Assembly: GCA_020637595.1 (NCBI GenBank)
Contig: JACKKE010000001.1
Span: 124,001-188,000 of the forward strand
Reading direction: 5' to 3'
DNA length: 64,000 bases
From: Rhodobacter sp.
Lineage (GTDB): Bacteria > Pseudomonadota > Alphaproteobacteria > Rhodobacterales > Rhodobacteraceae
The translations under genes were made by a program, and so were the position numbers. Positions 8,243 to 16,374 of this stretch are shown here, one piece after another. The notes under the pieces were generated by a model. That model saw only the letters and a list, made by a program, of their open reading frames with translations, was not told the origin of the DNA and made no database searches. How positions within the stretch are numbered: position 1 is the stretch's first letter; every line of letters starts with the position of its first letter.

Positions 8243-9367
8243 TTACTGGCCGTAGGTCGCGAAGTCGACGTGCGACCAGACCTCGTCATAGACGCGCTGC
8301 GCCATCTGCACCGGATCGCTGTCGACCGAATCCGCGACCTCTTGCCAGTGGGCGTAAAGCTCCTGGAAGCGGGCGACGCGGTCGGCGGCGTCGGCGATGC
8401 CATAGCGTTCGACGCCGATCTGGGCAGCGGTCGCGGGCTCGGTGGCGATGAAGTCGCGCACCGCGCTCACGAAGGCGTCGTCGGCCTGATACAGCTCGAT
8501 GCCGGCCTCGCGGGCGGCGGCTTCGGCGGCAACCGGCATCTCGCGGCCCCAGCGGTTGGTGAAGTCGGCGTTGGCGCGGTTCGCGGCCCGGGCCATCGCG
8601 GCGCGGTCGTCAACCGACAGTTCCGACCAGGTGACGCCCGAGGTCATGAAGTTCGAGGTCGCCTGATAGAGGCCCAGCGGCAGGAAGGTGACATGGGTGA
8701 TCACGTCGACCAGCCGGAACGAGATCAGGTCGGCGATCGAGGCCATCGAGCCGTCGACGACACCCTGGCTGATCGACTCGAAGGTGTCGTTGACCGAGAT
8801 CTGCGCGGGCACGGCGCCGAAATGCTCGGCAAAGCGGGCCCAGGGGCTGCCGCCCGAGCGCAGGCGCAGGCCCTGCAGGTCGGCCACCGAATGCACCGGA
8901 CGGGTCGACAGGATTTCATAGACGTCCGAGGCGCCTGAGCCCAGATAGACGAAGCCGAAGTTGTGCAGCTCTTGCTGGCAGGGTTCGCATTCGACGATCC
9001 ACTGGGTCATCGCCGCCGCCGCCGCCTGGCTGTTGCCCGAGGTCAGCGACAGTTCGCCCGCCAGCGACATGTGCGGCAGTTCCGCCGGGAAGTAGAGCGG
9101 CAGGAAGTTGCCGACCTCGGCCACCTGGCTTTGCAGCGCGTCCTTCATCTGGCCCAGGTTCACGACTTCCGGGCCCAGCATCGTGGTGCCCAGCCGTCCG
9201 TTCGATTCCTCGGGCAGATACTGCGCGAAGTTGGTGTAGAGCACGCCATTCGCCGGGTGGGCGGGCGGCGCGGCGGGTGCGATGCGCAGGACACGGTCCT
9301 GCGCCGCGGCGCTGAAGGCCAGGACCGACGCGGCCAGCGTCAGGGTGGCAAGTCTGGTCAGTTTCAT
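8243..9367 (-). CDS. TRAP transporter periplasmic substrate-binding protein (DctP family)
   Basis: 374 residues. It starts with a Sec signal peptide (KLTR, then a hydrophobic core, cleavage expected after SAAA near residue 22). The mature part shows the DctP features VNDTFESISQGVVDGSMASI and a C-terminal helix region. It captures the substrate in the periplasm for the adjacent Q/M permease. The chosen ATG at 9367 begins directly at the signal peptide; a longer upstream frame adds an unrelated stretch. Two Cys in CEPCQQE (about residue 135) could form a disulphide. Confidence 0.9.
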   Translation of the reverse strand: MKLTRLATLTLAASVLAFSAAAQDRVLRIAPAAPPAHPANGVLYTNFAQYLPEESNGRLGTTMLGPEVVNLGQMKDALQSQVAEVGNFLPLYFPAELPHMSLAGELSLTSGNSQAAAAAMTQWIVECEPCQQELHNFGFVYLGSGASDVYEILSTRPVHSVADLQGLRLRSGGSPWARFAEHFGAVPAQISVNDTFESISQGVVDGSMASIADLISFRLVDVITHVTFLPLGLYQATSNFMTSGVTWSELSVDDRAAMARAANRANADFTNRWGREMPVAAEAAAREAGIELYQADDAFVSAVRDFIATEPATAAQIGVERYGIADAADRVARFQELYAHWQEVADSVDSDPVQMAQRVYDEVWSHVDFATYGQ

Positions 9368-9398
9368 GGTTGGTCTCCTCCCAAAGACGCCCATCAGC

Positions 9399-10280
9399 TC
9401 AGAGGTTCAGCAACCTCTTCGCGTTTTCCTTGAGGATGAGGGGGCGCACCTCGTCCCGGAACGGGGCCTTTTCGAAATCGGCCAGCCAGCGGTCGGGGGT
9501 GATCGCGGGCCAGTCCGAACCGAAAAGCATCTTCTTGCGCAACATCGAGTTGGCATACTGGACCAGGATCGGCGGGAAGTATTTCGGGCTCCAGCCGCTC
9601 AGGTCGATGTAGACATTGGGTTTGTGGGTCGCGACCGACAGCGCCTCTTCCTGCCAAGGGAAGGAGGGGTGCGCGAGGATGATCTTCATATCGGGGAAAT
9701 CGACCGCGACATCGTCGAGATACATCGGGTTCGAATACTTCAGCCGCATTCCCATGCCGCCCCGCATCCCCGAGCCGACACCGGTCTGGCCGGTGTGGAA
9801 CAGGGCGATCGCGCCTTCGTCGGCGATCGCCTGATACATCTCATAGGCCATGCGGTCGTTGGGATAGAAACCCTGCATGGTCGGGTGGAACTTGAACCCC
9901 TTGACGCCATAGTCGCGCATCAGCCGCTTGACCTCGCGCACGCCGATCTTGCCCTTGTGCGGGTCGATCGAGGCGAAGGGGATCAGGATGTCGTCATTGT
10001 CCTTGGCGATCTCGAGGACTTCCTCGTTGTGATAGCGGCGGAACCCGGTTTCACGCTCGGCATCGACCGGAAAGATCACCGCGGCGATCTTGCGCTCGCG
10101 GAAATAGGCGGCGGTCTCCTGGATCGAGGGCAGCATGCCCTCGGCGCCGGCCGGGTTCTTGAAGTAATTGGCCATGCCGGTCTGGAACTCGTTATAGCCG
10201 TCGTCGCGGCACGCGTCGCAGGGTTCCTCGGCGTGGGTATGGATGTCGATCGCAACCAGTTCGTCGATGTTCAACGGCAT
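9399..10280 (-). CDS. Metal-dependent amidohydrolase (ACMSD/LigJ-like), candidate side-chain beta-keto cleavage enzyme
   Basis: 293 residues of the amidohydrolase superfamily: metal ligands in DIHTHAEE (about 12-19), a barrel strand with GFKFHPTMQGF, HTGQTG, ILAHPSFPWQEEA and the terminal metal Asp in LFGSDWP (about 256). The family includes decarboxylases, hydratases such as LigJ and C-C hydrolases. Its start lies inside the MarR gene (10-nt overlap), tying it to the hydroxycinnamate operon. As I recall it, the Agrobacterium fabrum hydroxycinnamate cluster also holds an amidohydrolase-type protein acting on the beta-keto-CoA intermediate; that makes side-chain release the best guess. A role in 4-oxalomesaconate hydration is the alternative. 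Confidence 0.75.
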   Translation of the reverse strand: MPLNIDELVAIDIHTHAEEPCDACRDDGYNEFQTGMANYFKNPAGAEGMLPSIQETAAYFRERKIAAVIFPVDAERETGFRRYHNEEVLEIAKDNDDILIPFASIDPHKGKIGVREVKRLMRDYGVKGFKFHPTMQGFYPNDRMAYEMYQAIADEGAIALFHTGQTGVGSGMRGGMGMRLKYSNPMYLDDVAVDFPDMKIILAHPSFPWQEEALSVATHKPNVYIDLSGWSPKYFPPILVQYANSMLRKKMLFGSDWPAITPDRWLADFEKAPFRDEVRPLILKENAKRLLNL

Positions 10281-10750
10281 GAAGACGTGTCCTTGAAGGC
10301 GAGTTTCTGCAAGAGGCCCAGAAGCTGGGTGGTTTCGGCGTCCGTCAGGCCGATGCGTTCGGCGTCATGGACGTGAAGAAAGGTCGAGCGGTGGCGGTTC
10401 AGATGGATCCGGCCCTTGTCGGTCAACGCCAGCCGGACCGAGCGGCGGTCCTCGGGCGGCACGATGCGTTTCACCAACCCTTCGCGCACCAGACGCTGCA
10501 CCAGCTTGGTCATATGCGCGGGCTTGATGTTCAGCGTCCGCGCCAGCGTGCCCTGGCGCAGGTCGGGGTTCATCGCGATCACCCAGAGCACCGAGAACTC
10601 GCCCGGTCGCACATCGGTGTTCGCGAATTCCCGAAAGAACTGGTCATAGACCGCGACCTGCGCCATGCGCAGCATGAAGCCCACCGATCCGGTCAGCGCA
10701 CCCAGGTCGACGCTGTCGTCCTCGACGCCGGTTGGGAAGGGGGCGTTCAT
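10271..10750 (-). CDS. MarR-family repressor, probably responding to a hydroxycinnamoyl-CoA
   Basis: 159 residues with the MarR winged HTH: RQGTLARTLNIKPAHMTKLV (recognition region, about residues 66-85) and the wing EDRRSVRLALTDKG (about 100-113). It lies second in the minus-strand operon, 13 nt after the crotonase gene. MarR proteins in the same setting (CouR, FerR, HcaR) repress hydroxycinnamate genes and release DNA on binding the CoA thioester. Likely target: the repeat block in the divergent promoter at 11570-11638. Confidence 0.85.
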   Translation of the reverse strand: MNAPFPTGVEDDSVDLGALTGSVGFMLRMAQVAVYDQFFREFANTDVRPGEFSVLWVIAMNPDLRQGTLARTLNIKPAHMTKLVQRLVREGLVKRIVPPEDRRSVRLALTDKGRIHLNRHRSTFLHVHDAERIGLTDAETTQLLGLLQKLAFKDTSSCR

Positions 10751-10763
10751 GCCGGGACGGTCC

Positions 10764-11537
10764 TCAGGCGTTGGGGTTGGTAACCTTGCCGACCCGCTTT
10801 TGCAGGAAGGCGTTCAGGCGCTCTTCGGCCTCGGGGCTGGTCTGGGTGAACGAGGCGATGATGCTTTCCACCCACAGCCCGTCATCGGTCGACATGTCGT
10901 TGATGCGCGGCAGGGCATGGATGATGGCATAGTTCGACAGCTCGGCATTGGTCGCGGCGCGCGCGGCCATCTTCACCGCTTCCTCGACCGCCGTGCCCGC
11001 GGAAACGACATAGTTGACGACACCCCAGCGTTCGGCGGTGTCGGCATCGACGGACCGGCCGGTCATCATCAGGTCGGTCATCCGGCTGACCCCCATCAGC
11101 CGCGCCGTCCGCGCCGAGGCCCCGCCGCCGACGAAGATGCCGCGCTGCCCCTCGGGCAGGGCGAAGAAGGCGGTGCTGTCCGCGACCCGCACATGCACCG
11201 AAGACGCCAGTTCCAGCCCGCCGCCGACCACCGCGCCGTGCAGCGCACCGAACCAGGGCAGCTTGCCGCGCTGGATGCGGCCAAACACCTCGTGCCAGCG
11301 GCGCGAGCCGTGGACGCCCTCGAACGGGGTTTTCTTGACATGTTCGGCCAGGTCGAGCCCGGCGCAGAAATGCGGCCCGTGGCCATAGATCACCGCCGCC
11401 TTGGCGCGTGATTCGACTTCGGTGATGACGGTGTTCAGCTCCTCGATGAACGCATCCGAGATGGCGTTCCGCTTGGCCGGGCGGTTCAGCCCCACAAGGG
11501 CAACTTGATCTTGGTATTCGAGGGTCAAATAGTCCAT
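10764..11537 (-). CDS. Enoyl-CoA hydratase/isomerase family protein (candidate hydroxycinnamoyl-CoA hydratase)
   Basis: 257 residues of the crotonase fold. Visible are NRPAKRNAI (about 18-26), the first oxyanion-hole segment HFCAGLDLAEH (about 57-67) and the second GAVVGGGLELASS (about 103-115). It would hydrate the side-chain double bond of a cinnamoyl-CoA ester. The usual Glu of the GxxxGGG..E region is present as GGGLELA, but I see no clear second catalytic Glu, so hydratase versus hydratase/lyase cannot be settled here. It is the promoter-proximal gene of the minus-strand operon and faces the feruloyl-CoA synthase gene across 124 nt. Confidence 0.8.
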   Translation of the reverse strand: MDYLTLEYQDQVALVGLNRPAKRNAISDAFIEELNTVITEVESRAKAAVIYGHGPHFCAGLDLAEHVKKTPFEGVHGSRRWHEVFGRIQRGKLPWFGALHGAVVGGGLELASSVHVRVADSTAFFALPEGQRGIFVGGGASARTARLMGVSRMTDLMMTGRSVDADTAERWGVVNYVVSAGTAVEEAVKMAARAATNAELSNYAIIHALPRINDMSTDDGLWVESIIASFTQTSPEAEERLNAFLQKRVGKVTNPNA

Positions 11538-11661
11538 CGTCGGGCCTGTCGATTGGGAAGTTGACCGGAGTATCCGTCCGAATAGTATCCTTGTAAACAA
11601 TTATTCTCCGTATCCCCGTAAAAAGTTTCCGCGTAAACTAAATGCCGAGGAGGACCCGCCG
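11538..11661. promoter_or_regulatory. Divergent promoter with a direct-repeat operator candidate
   Basis: Three 14-nt direct repeats are present: GTATCCTTGTAAAC (11585-11598), GTATCCCCGTAAAA (11610-11623) and GTTTCCGCGTAAAC (11625-11638). A fourth, degraded copy, GTATCCGTCCGAAT, starts at 11570. The first and second copies and the last two are each 15 nt apart. The last copy is itself nearly palindromic (GTTT...AAAC around CGCG), and TTGTAAACAA (11591-11600) is a partial palindrome. A GAGGAGG ribosome site (11647-11653) precedes the synthase ATG. The region is distinctly AT-rich for this DNA. Confidence 0.6.
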
Positions 11662-13494
11662 ATGACAGAATCACCCTTGCGCGCCGTGAAACTTTGGCAC
11701 CCCGATGTCGACTGGGAGCGTCGCGACGACGGCGCCTGGCTGGTCTGGCAGAATGGCCGGCTGGGCGACTATCCAAAGCGGATGTCGGATCGCATCCTGC
11801 ACTGGGCCGACACGACCCCGGACACCACCTGGATGGCCGAACGCGGCCCGGACGGCGCCTGGCAGCGGGTCAGCTATGCCGCGCTGCTGGGTCATATCCG
11901 GGCGATCGGTCAGGCCTTGCTGGACCTCGGCCTGTCGGTCGACCGGCCGCTGGTGATCCTGTCGGGCAATTCGGTCGCGCATGGGCTGATGGCGCTCGGC
12001 GCGCAGCATGTGGGCATCCCCTCGGCGGCGATCGCCCCGGCCTATGCGCTGGTCTCCGAAGGGTATGGCAAGCTGATCTCGGTGCGCGACCAGATCACCC
12101 CGGGCGCGGTCTTCGTCGAATCCACCGCGCCCTTCGCCAAGGCCATCGCTGCGGTGTTCCCCGATCTGCCGGTCCTGGCGAAATCGGGCGCGGGGCTGGC
12201 GATGACCTGGGACGACCTGCTGGCCACCAAAGCCACGGATGCGGTCGATGCGGCCTTTGCCGCGACCGGCCCCGAAACGGTGGCCAAGTTCCTGTTCACC
12301 TCGGGCACCACGGGGTCGCCCAAGGCGGTGATCCAGACCCAGCACATGATGTGCGCGAACATGGAGCAGATGACCGACTGCTACCAGTATCTGCGCGACG
12401 AGCCGCCGATCATCCTGGACTGGGCGCCCTGGAACCACGTTGCCGCCGGCAACCTGATGTTCAACACCGCGCTCTATCTGGGCGGCACTTTCCACATCGA
12501 CGGCGGCCGCCCGATCAAGGGCCAGTTCGACGAAACCCTGCGCAACCTTCGGGAAATCCCGACGAACTGGTATTGGAACGTGCCCTTCGGCTTTGAGATG
12601 CTGGTCGAGGCGATGGAGGAAGACGAGGCACTGGCGCAGACCTTCTTTTCCGACCTCAAGCTGATGTATTACGCGGGCGCGGCGATGGCGCGCCATACCT
12701 GGGACGCGCTGGAACGCCTCGCGGTGCGCACCACCGGCGAGCGCGTGCTGCTGGCCACCGGGTTGGGCGCGACCGAGACCGCGCCCTTTGCGCTGTTCAA
12801 CACCGACCCTGCGGCCGCAGCCGGCTGCATCGGCGTCCCGGCCAGGGAACTGCTGCTGAAACTGGTGCCGGCAGATGGCAAATGGGAGGCCCGCGTCAAG
12901 GGGCCGAACGTGACGCCGGGCTATTGGCGCAACGCCGAACTGACCGCCGATGCCTTTGACGACGAGGGGTTCTATTGCCTGGGCGACGCGCTGCGCTTTG
13001 CCGATCCCGAGGATCCGGGCAAAGGGTTCTTTTTCGACGGGCGGGTGGCCGAGAACTTCAAGATGTCGACCGGCACCTGGGTGGGCGTAGGCGCGTTGCG
13101 CGCCCGGCTGACCGACGCGCTGGGGGGGCTGGCGCGCGATGCGGTGATCGTCGGCGAGGGCGAGGACGAGCTGGGCGCGCTGCTCGTGCCGTTCCGCCCG
13201 GCGATCGAGAAACTGGTGCCGGGGGGGGACGCGCTCGACGATGCGCGGCTTTTCTCGCACGAGGGGTTGCGCGCCGAGATCGCCCGCCGGCTGACCGCCT
13301 ATAACAAGAAGGCCACCGGTGCCTCGTTGCGGGTGCCGCGGGTGATGGTGCTGGTCGATCCGCTCAACCTCGACCGCGGCGAGGTGACCGACAAGGGCTC
13401 GGTCAACCAGCGTGCGGTGCGCCACCACCGGGCGAATCTGGTCAAAGACCTCTATGCGGGCGATGCCCGCGTCATCCACAGCGAAAAGGGCTGA
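11662..13494 (+). CDS. fcs: Feruloyl-CoA synthase (hydroxycinnamate:CoA ligase)
   Basis: 610 residues of the acyl-adenylate-forming family. The AMP/phosphate loop is FTSGTTGSPKAVIQTQ (about residues 212-227). Features particular to the feruloyl-CoA synthase branch are DWAPWNHVAAGN (about 253-264) and the C-terminal FKMSTGTWVGVGALR segment (about 467-481). It activates ferulate, coumarate or similar acids with ATP and CoA in the cytoplasm. It has its own strong ribosome site and is divergent from the crotonase-MarR-TRAP operon, with the dehydrogenase gene following after 3 nt. Confidence 0.9.
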   Translation: MTESPLRAVKLWHPDVDWERRDDGAWLVWQNGRLGDYPKRMSDRILHWADTTPDTTWMAERGPDGAWQRVSYAALLGHIRAIGQALLDLGLSVDRPLVILSGNSVAHGLMALGAQHVGIPSAAIAPAYALVSEGYGKLISVRDQITPGAVFVESTAPFAKAIAAVFPDLPVLAKSGAGLAMTWDDLLATKATDAVDAAFAATGPETVAKFLFTSGTTGSPKAVIQTQHMMCANMEQMTDCYQYLRDEPPIILDWAPWNHVAAGNLMFNTALYLGGTFHIDGGRPIKGQFDETLRNLREIPTNWYWNVPFGFEMLVEAMEEDEALAQTFFSDLKLMYYAGAAMARHTWDALERLAVRTTGERVLLATGLGATETAPFALFNTDPAAAAGCIGVPARELLLKLVPADGKWEARVKGPNVTPGYWRNAELTADAFDDEGFYCLGDALRFADPEDPGKGFFFDGRVAENFKMSTGTWVGVGALRARLTDALGGLARDAVIVGEGEDELGALLVPFRPAIEKLVPGGDALDDARLFSHEGLRAEIARRLTAYNKKATGASLRVPRVMVLVDPLNLDRGEVTDKGSVNQRAVRHHRANLVKDLYAGDARVIHSEKG

Positions 13495-13497
13495 GAC

Positions 13498-14259
13498 ATG
13501 GAGATCAACGGAACCTCGGCGCTGGTCACCGGCGGGGCCTCGGGGCTGGGCGAGGCAACCGCGCGGATGCTGGCGGCGCAGGGGGCAAAGGTGGCGATCC
13601 TGGACCGCACGCCCGACCGCGCGCAGACGGTCGCGGCCGAGATCGGCGGCATCGCACTGAGCGGCGATGTCACCTCGGAGAGCGACGTCACGGCGGCCAT
13701 CGCCGCGGCCACAGCGGCCCACGGCACGCCGCGGATCGTGGTGAATTGCGCCGGGATCGGCACCGCCGGGCGGGTGCTGGGCCGTGACGGGCCGCTGCCG
13801 CTGGACGCCTTTCAGCGCACGATCAGCGTGAACCTGGTCGGCACCTTCAACGTGCTGCGGCTGGCGGCGGCGGCGATGGCCGAGGCCGAGCCGCTGGCGG
13901 ATGGCGAACGCGGCGTGGTGATCAACACCGCCTCGGTCGCGGCCTTTGACGGGCAGATCGGCCAGGCGGCCTATGCCGCGTCAAAGGGGGGCATCGTGGC
14001 GATGTCGCTGCCGGTGGCGCGCGAACTGGCGCGGGTCGGCGTGCGGGTCAACGTGATCGCCCCGGGGATCTTTCTGACGCCGCTGCTCTACGGCCTGCCC
14101 GAAGAGGCGCAAAAGGCGCTGGCTGCCGACATCCCCTTTCCGGCGCGGCTGGGCGATCCGGCGGAATTCGCGGAAACCGTCTGCTTCATGGCCCGCAACC
14201 GCTATGTCAACGGCGAGTGCCTGCGCCTCGACGGGGCGACGCGGCTCAAGGCGCGGTAG
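13498..14259 (+). CDS. Short-chain dehydrogenase, 3-hydroxyacyl-CoA dehydrogenase type
   Basis: 253 residues. NAD-binding loop TGGASGLGEA (about 11-20), acidic residue in ILDRT after the second strand (favouring NAD), NCAGIG (about 83-88), and the catalytic Ser of NTASVAAFDG followed by YAASKGG (Tyr/Lys). The whole resembles 17-beta-HSD10-type 3-hydroxyacyl-CoA dehydrogenases. Placed three bases after feruloyl-CoA synthase, it would oxidise the hydrated aryl-hydroxypropionyl-CoA to the beta-keto ester. This argues for a beta-oxidative side-chain route rather than direct retro-aldol release of an aldehyde. Confidence 0.83.
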   Translation: MEINGTSALVTGGASGLGEATARMLAAQGAKVAILDRTPDRAQTVAAEIGGIALSGDVTSESDVTAAIAAATAAHGTPRIVVNCAGIGTAGRVLGRDGPLPLDAFQRTISVNLVGTFNVLRLAAAAMAEAEPLADGERGVVINTASVAAFDGQIGQAAYAASKGGIVAMSLPVARELARVGVRVNVIAPGIFLTPLLYGLPEEAQKALAADIPFPARLGDPAEFAETVCFMARNRYVNGECLRLDGATRLKAR

Positions 14260-14279
14260 GGTCGGGGCGGGGCTCCCGC

Positions 14280-14412
14280 CAGTCGCCGTCGGGATCTGCG
14301 ATCCCTCGTCTCCTGTTGGGCCGTGCTCGCTTCGCGAGCCTGAAGAAAGGGGGGCTTTGCCCCCCTCGGCCTGCGGCCTCACCCCCCAGGATATTTCAGA
14401 CGCAAAGATGAG
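14280..14412. repeat. Intergenic hairpins plus GGATATTT...GCAAAGATG tail (copy 1)
   Basis: Between convergent genes there are several short hairpins, including GGGAT/ATCCC (14291-14305) and AGGGGGGC/GCCCCCCT with a TTT loop (14348-14366). They are followed by a C6 run and a tail GGATATTT-NN-GACGCAAAGATG (14389-14410). A second copy of the C6-plus-tail at 17454-17482 matches at 26 of 29 positions. The hairpins probably terminate the flanking genes; the tail is a dispersed intergenic sequence. Confidence 0.7.
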
Positions 14413-14424
14413 GGGCGCGCGGTC

Positions 14425-15732
14425 TCAGCTTTCGCCGAAGACCCGCTTGAAGATCGTGTCGACGTGCTTGGTGTGATAGCCGAGGTCGAATTTCTCTTCG
14501 ATCTCGGCCGGGCTCAGCGCCGCGGTGACCTCTGGGTCGTTCAGCAGCTCGGTCTTGAAATCCGCGCCCTTTTCCCAGACTTTCATCGCGTTGCGCTGCA
14601 CCAGGCGATAGCTGTCCTCGCGGCTGACGCCGGCCTGGGTGAGCGCCAGAAGCACCCGCTGCGACATCACCAGCCCTTTGAACTTGTTCATGTTCCTGAG
14701 CATGTTCTCAGGATAGACCACGAGTTTCTCGACCACGCCCGCGAGGCGGTTCAGCGCGAAATCCAGGGTGATCGTGGTATCGGGGCCGATGCCGCGTTCG
14801 ACCGAGGAATGCGAGATGTCGCGCTCGTGCCAGAGCGCCACGTTCTCGAGCGCCGGCACCACCGCCATGCGCACGAGCCGTGCGAGTCCGGTCAGGTTCT
14901 CGGTCAGCACGGGGTTCCGTTTGTGCGGCATCGCCGACGAGCCCTTTTGCCCGGCCGAGAAGAATTCCTCGGCCTCGAGCACTTCGGTGCGCTGCATGTG
15001 GCGGATCTCGATGGCGACGTTCTCGATCGACGAGGCGATGACGCCGAGCGTGGCAAAGAACATCGCGTGGCGGTCGCGCGGGATCACCTGGGTCGAGATC
15101 GGTTCCGGGCGCAGGCCCAGTTTCGCGCAGACGTGCTCTTCGACCGCCGGGTCGATGTTGGCAAAGGTGCCGACCGCGCCCGAGATCGCGCCGGTGGCGA
15201 TTTCCTCGCGGGCGGCCTGCAGGCGGTTCTTGTTGCGGTCCATCTCGGCATAGAAACGGGCGAAGGTCAGGCCCATCGTCGTCGGTTCGGCGTGGATCCC
15301 GTGGCTGCGGCCGATGCGCACGGTGTCCTTGTGTTCGAAGGCGCGTTTCTTGAGCGCGGCCAGCACCTTGTCCATATCCGCCAGCAGGATGTCGGCGGCG
15401 CGCACCAGCTGCACGTTCAGTGTCGTGTCCAGCACATCGGACGAGGTCATCCCCTGGTGGACGAAGCGCGCATCCTCGGCGCCGATGTGCTCGGCGAGAT
15501 GGGTGAGGAAGGCGATCACGTCATGCTTGGTGACGGCCTCGATCTCGTCGATGCGGGCGACGTCGAACTCCACGTCCTTGGCGCGCCAGACGGCCTCGGC
15601 ATTGGCCTTGGGGATCACGCCCAGTGCGGCCTGCGCGTCGCAGGCGTGGGCCTCGATCTCATACCAGATCCTGAACTTGGTTTCCGGCGACCAGATGGCG
15701 ACCATTTCGGGGCGGGAATAGCGGGGGATCAT
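14425..15732 (-). CDS. purB: Adenylosuccinate lyase
   Basis: 435 residues, the usual alphaproteobacterial length. The fumarase/aspartase superfamily signature is GSSAMPHKRNP (about residues 262-272); also visible are GMTSSDVLDT, GRSHGIHAEP and the HERDISHSSVERG segment. It removes fumarate from SAICAR and adenylosuccinate in purine synthesis. I chose the ATG at 15732 (MIPRYS), which has GAGGA 7 nt upstream; an ATG two codons earlier would sit one base from that site. Confidence 0.96.
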   Translation of the reverse strand: MIPRYSRPEMVAIWSPETKFRIWYEIEAHACDAQAALGVIPKANAEAVWRAKDVEFDVARIDEIEAVTKHDVIAFLTHLAEHIGAEDARFVHQGMTSSDVLDTTLNVQLVRAADILLADMDKVLAALKKRAFEHKDTVRIGRSHGIHAEPTTMGLTFARFYAEMDRNKNRLQAAREEIATGAISGAVGTFANIDPAVEEHVCAKLGLRPEPISTQVIPRDRHAMFFATLGVIASSIENVAIEIRHMQRTEVLEAEEFFSAGQKGSSAMPHKRNPVLTENLTGLARLVRMAVVPALENVALWHERDISHSSVERGIGPDTTITLDFALNRLAGVVEKLVVYPENMLRNMNKFKGLVMSQRVLLALTQAGVSREDSYRLVQRNAMKVWEKGADFKTELLNDPEVTAALSPAEIEEKFDLGYHTKHVDTIFKRVFGES

Positions 15733-15814
15733 CGGCATGTCCTCAGGGCTGGCGGGAATTGCCGGCCTGATAGACCGCGGGGGCCGGTTTCGCAAGGGCG
15801 CTGCCGGCTGGCGT

Positions 15815-16267
15815 CTATTCGACGTAGACGCGCAGCGTGGCGAGGCCGCTCAGGGGCAGGCCCAGCGCCTGCATCGCCTGCAGCGAGATCTGGCTGCCGG
15901 CACCCGGCGCGGTGCCCGAGGGGCGCAGCTCGACCCCCAGCGATTGGCCGCCGGCGGTGATCACCCGGCCCGCCCGTGCCGACGACACGAGGCCGGTGCT
16001 GACCCAGAGCCCGCGCTCGCCCGGGGCACCCAGCCCGGCGAGGGTTTCGCCCAGAAACCCGTCGGCGGCCGGGGCCGGCGCACCGTGCTGCGGTGCGGGG
16101 GCCTCGTCGGCCGGGGTTCGGGCCCGCGGATGCAGAACGTCGTCGCCGGGCTCCTCGGTCACGGTGATGGCTGGGTCCGCGGGGGCGTCGTCGCGCCCGA
16201 AAGGCATCGACAGCCCGCAGGCGGACAGCAGGGACAGGACAAGGAGAAGCGGCACGGGTCTGAGCAT
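15815..16267 (-). CDS. Small lipoprotein of unknown function
   Basis: 150 residues. The signal peptide ends in LSLLSAC, a lipobox with the lipidated Cys at residue 17. A Pro/Ala/Asp-rich linker follows (about 25-70), then a compact C-terminal domain (about 70-150) ending ATLRVYVE. I do not recognise the domain. It is upstream of and co-oriented with purB and divergent from moaA. It should sit in the periplasm anchored to a membrane. Confidence 0.7.
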   Translation of the reverse strand: MLRPVPLLLVLSLLSACGLSMPFGRDDAPADPAITVTEEPGDDVLHPRARTPADEAPAPQHGAPAPAADGFLGETLAGLGAPGERGLWVSTGLVSSARAGRVITAGGQSLGVELRPSGTAPGAGSQISLQAMQALGLPLSGLATLRVYVE

Positions 16268-16374
16268 GGCGCGATCCTAGCGAGGCCTCGGGCGTCCCGC
16301 AATGGGGCCGATCGTCTCGGGCTGCCTTGTCTCGATGGCCCGGCACGACTAGCTTGCGCGTCAAGGAGACCGCC

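Noticed and set aside
14280..14412. CRISPR-like or tandem-repeat array
   Set aside because: The hairpins differ in sequence and are not regularly spaced; only the tail recurs once elsewhere.
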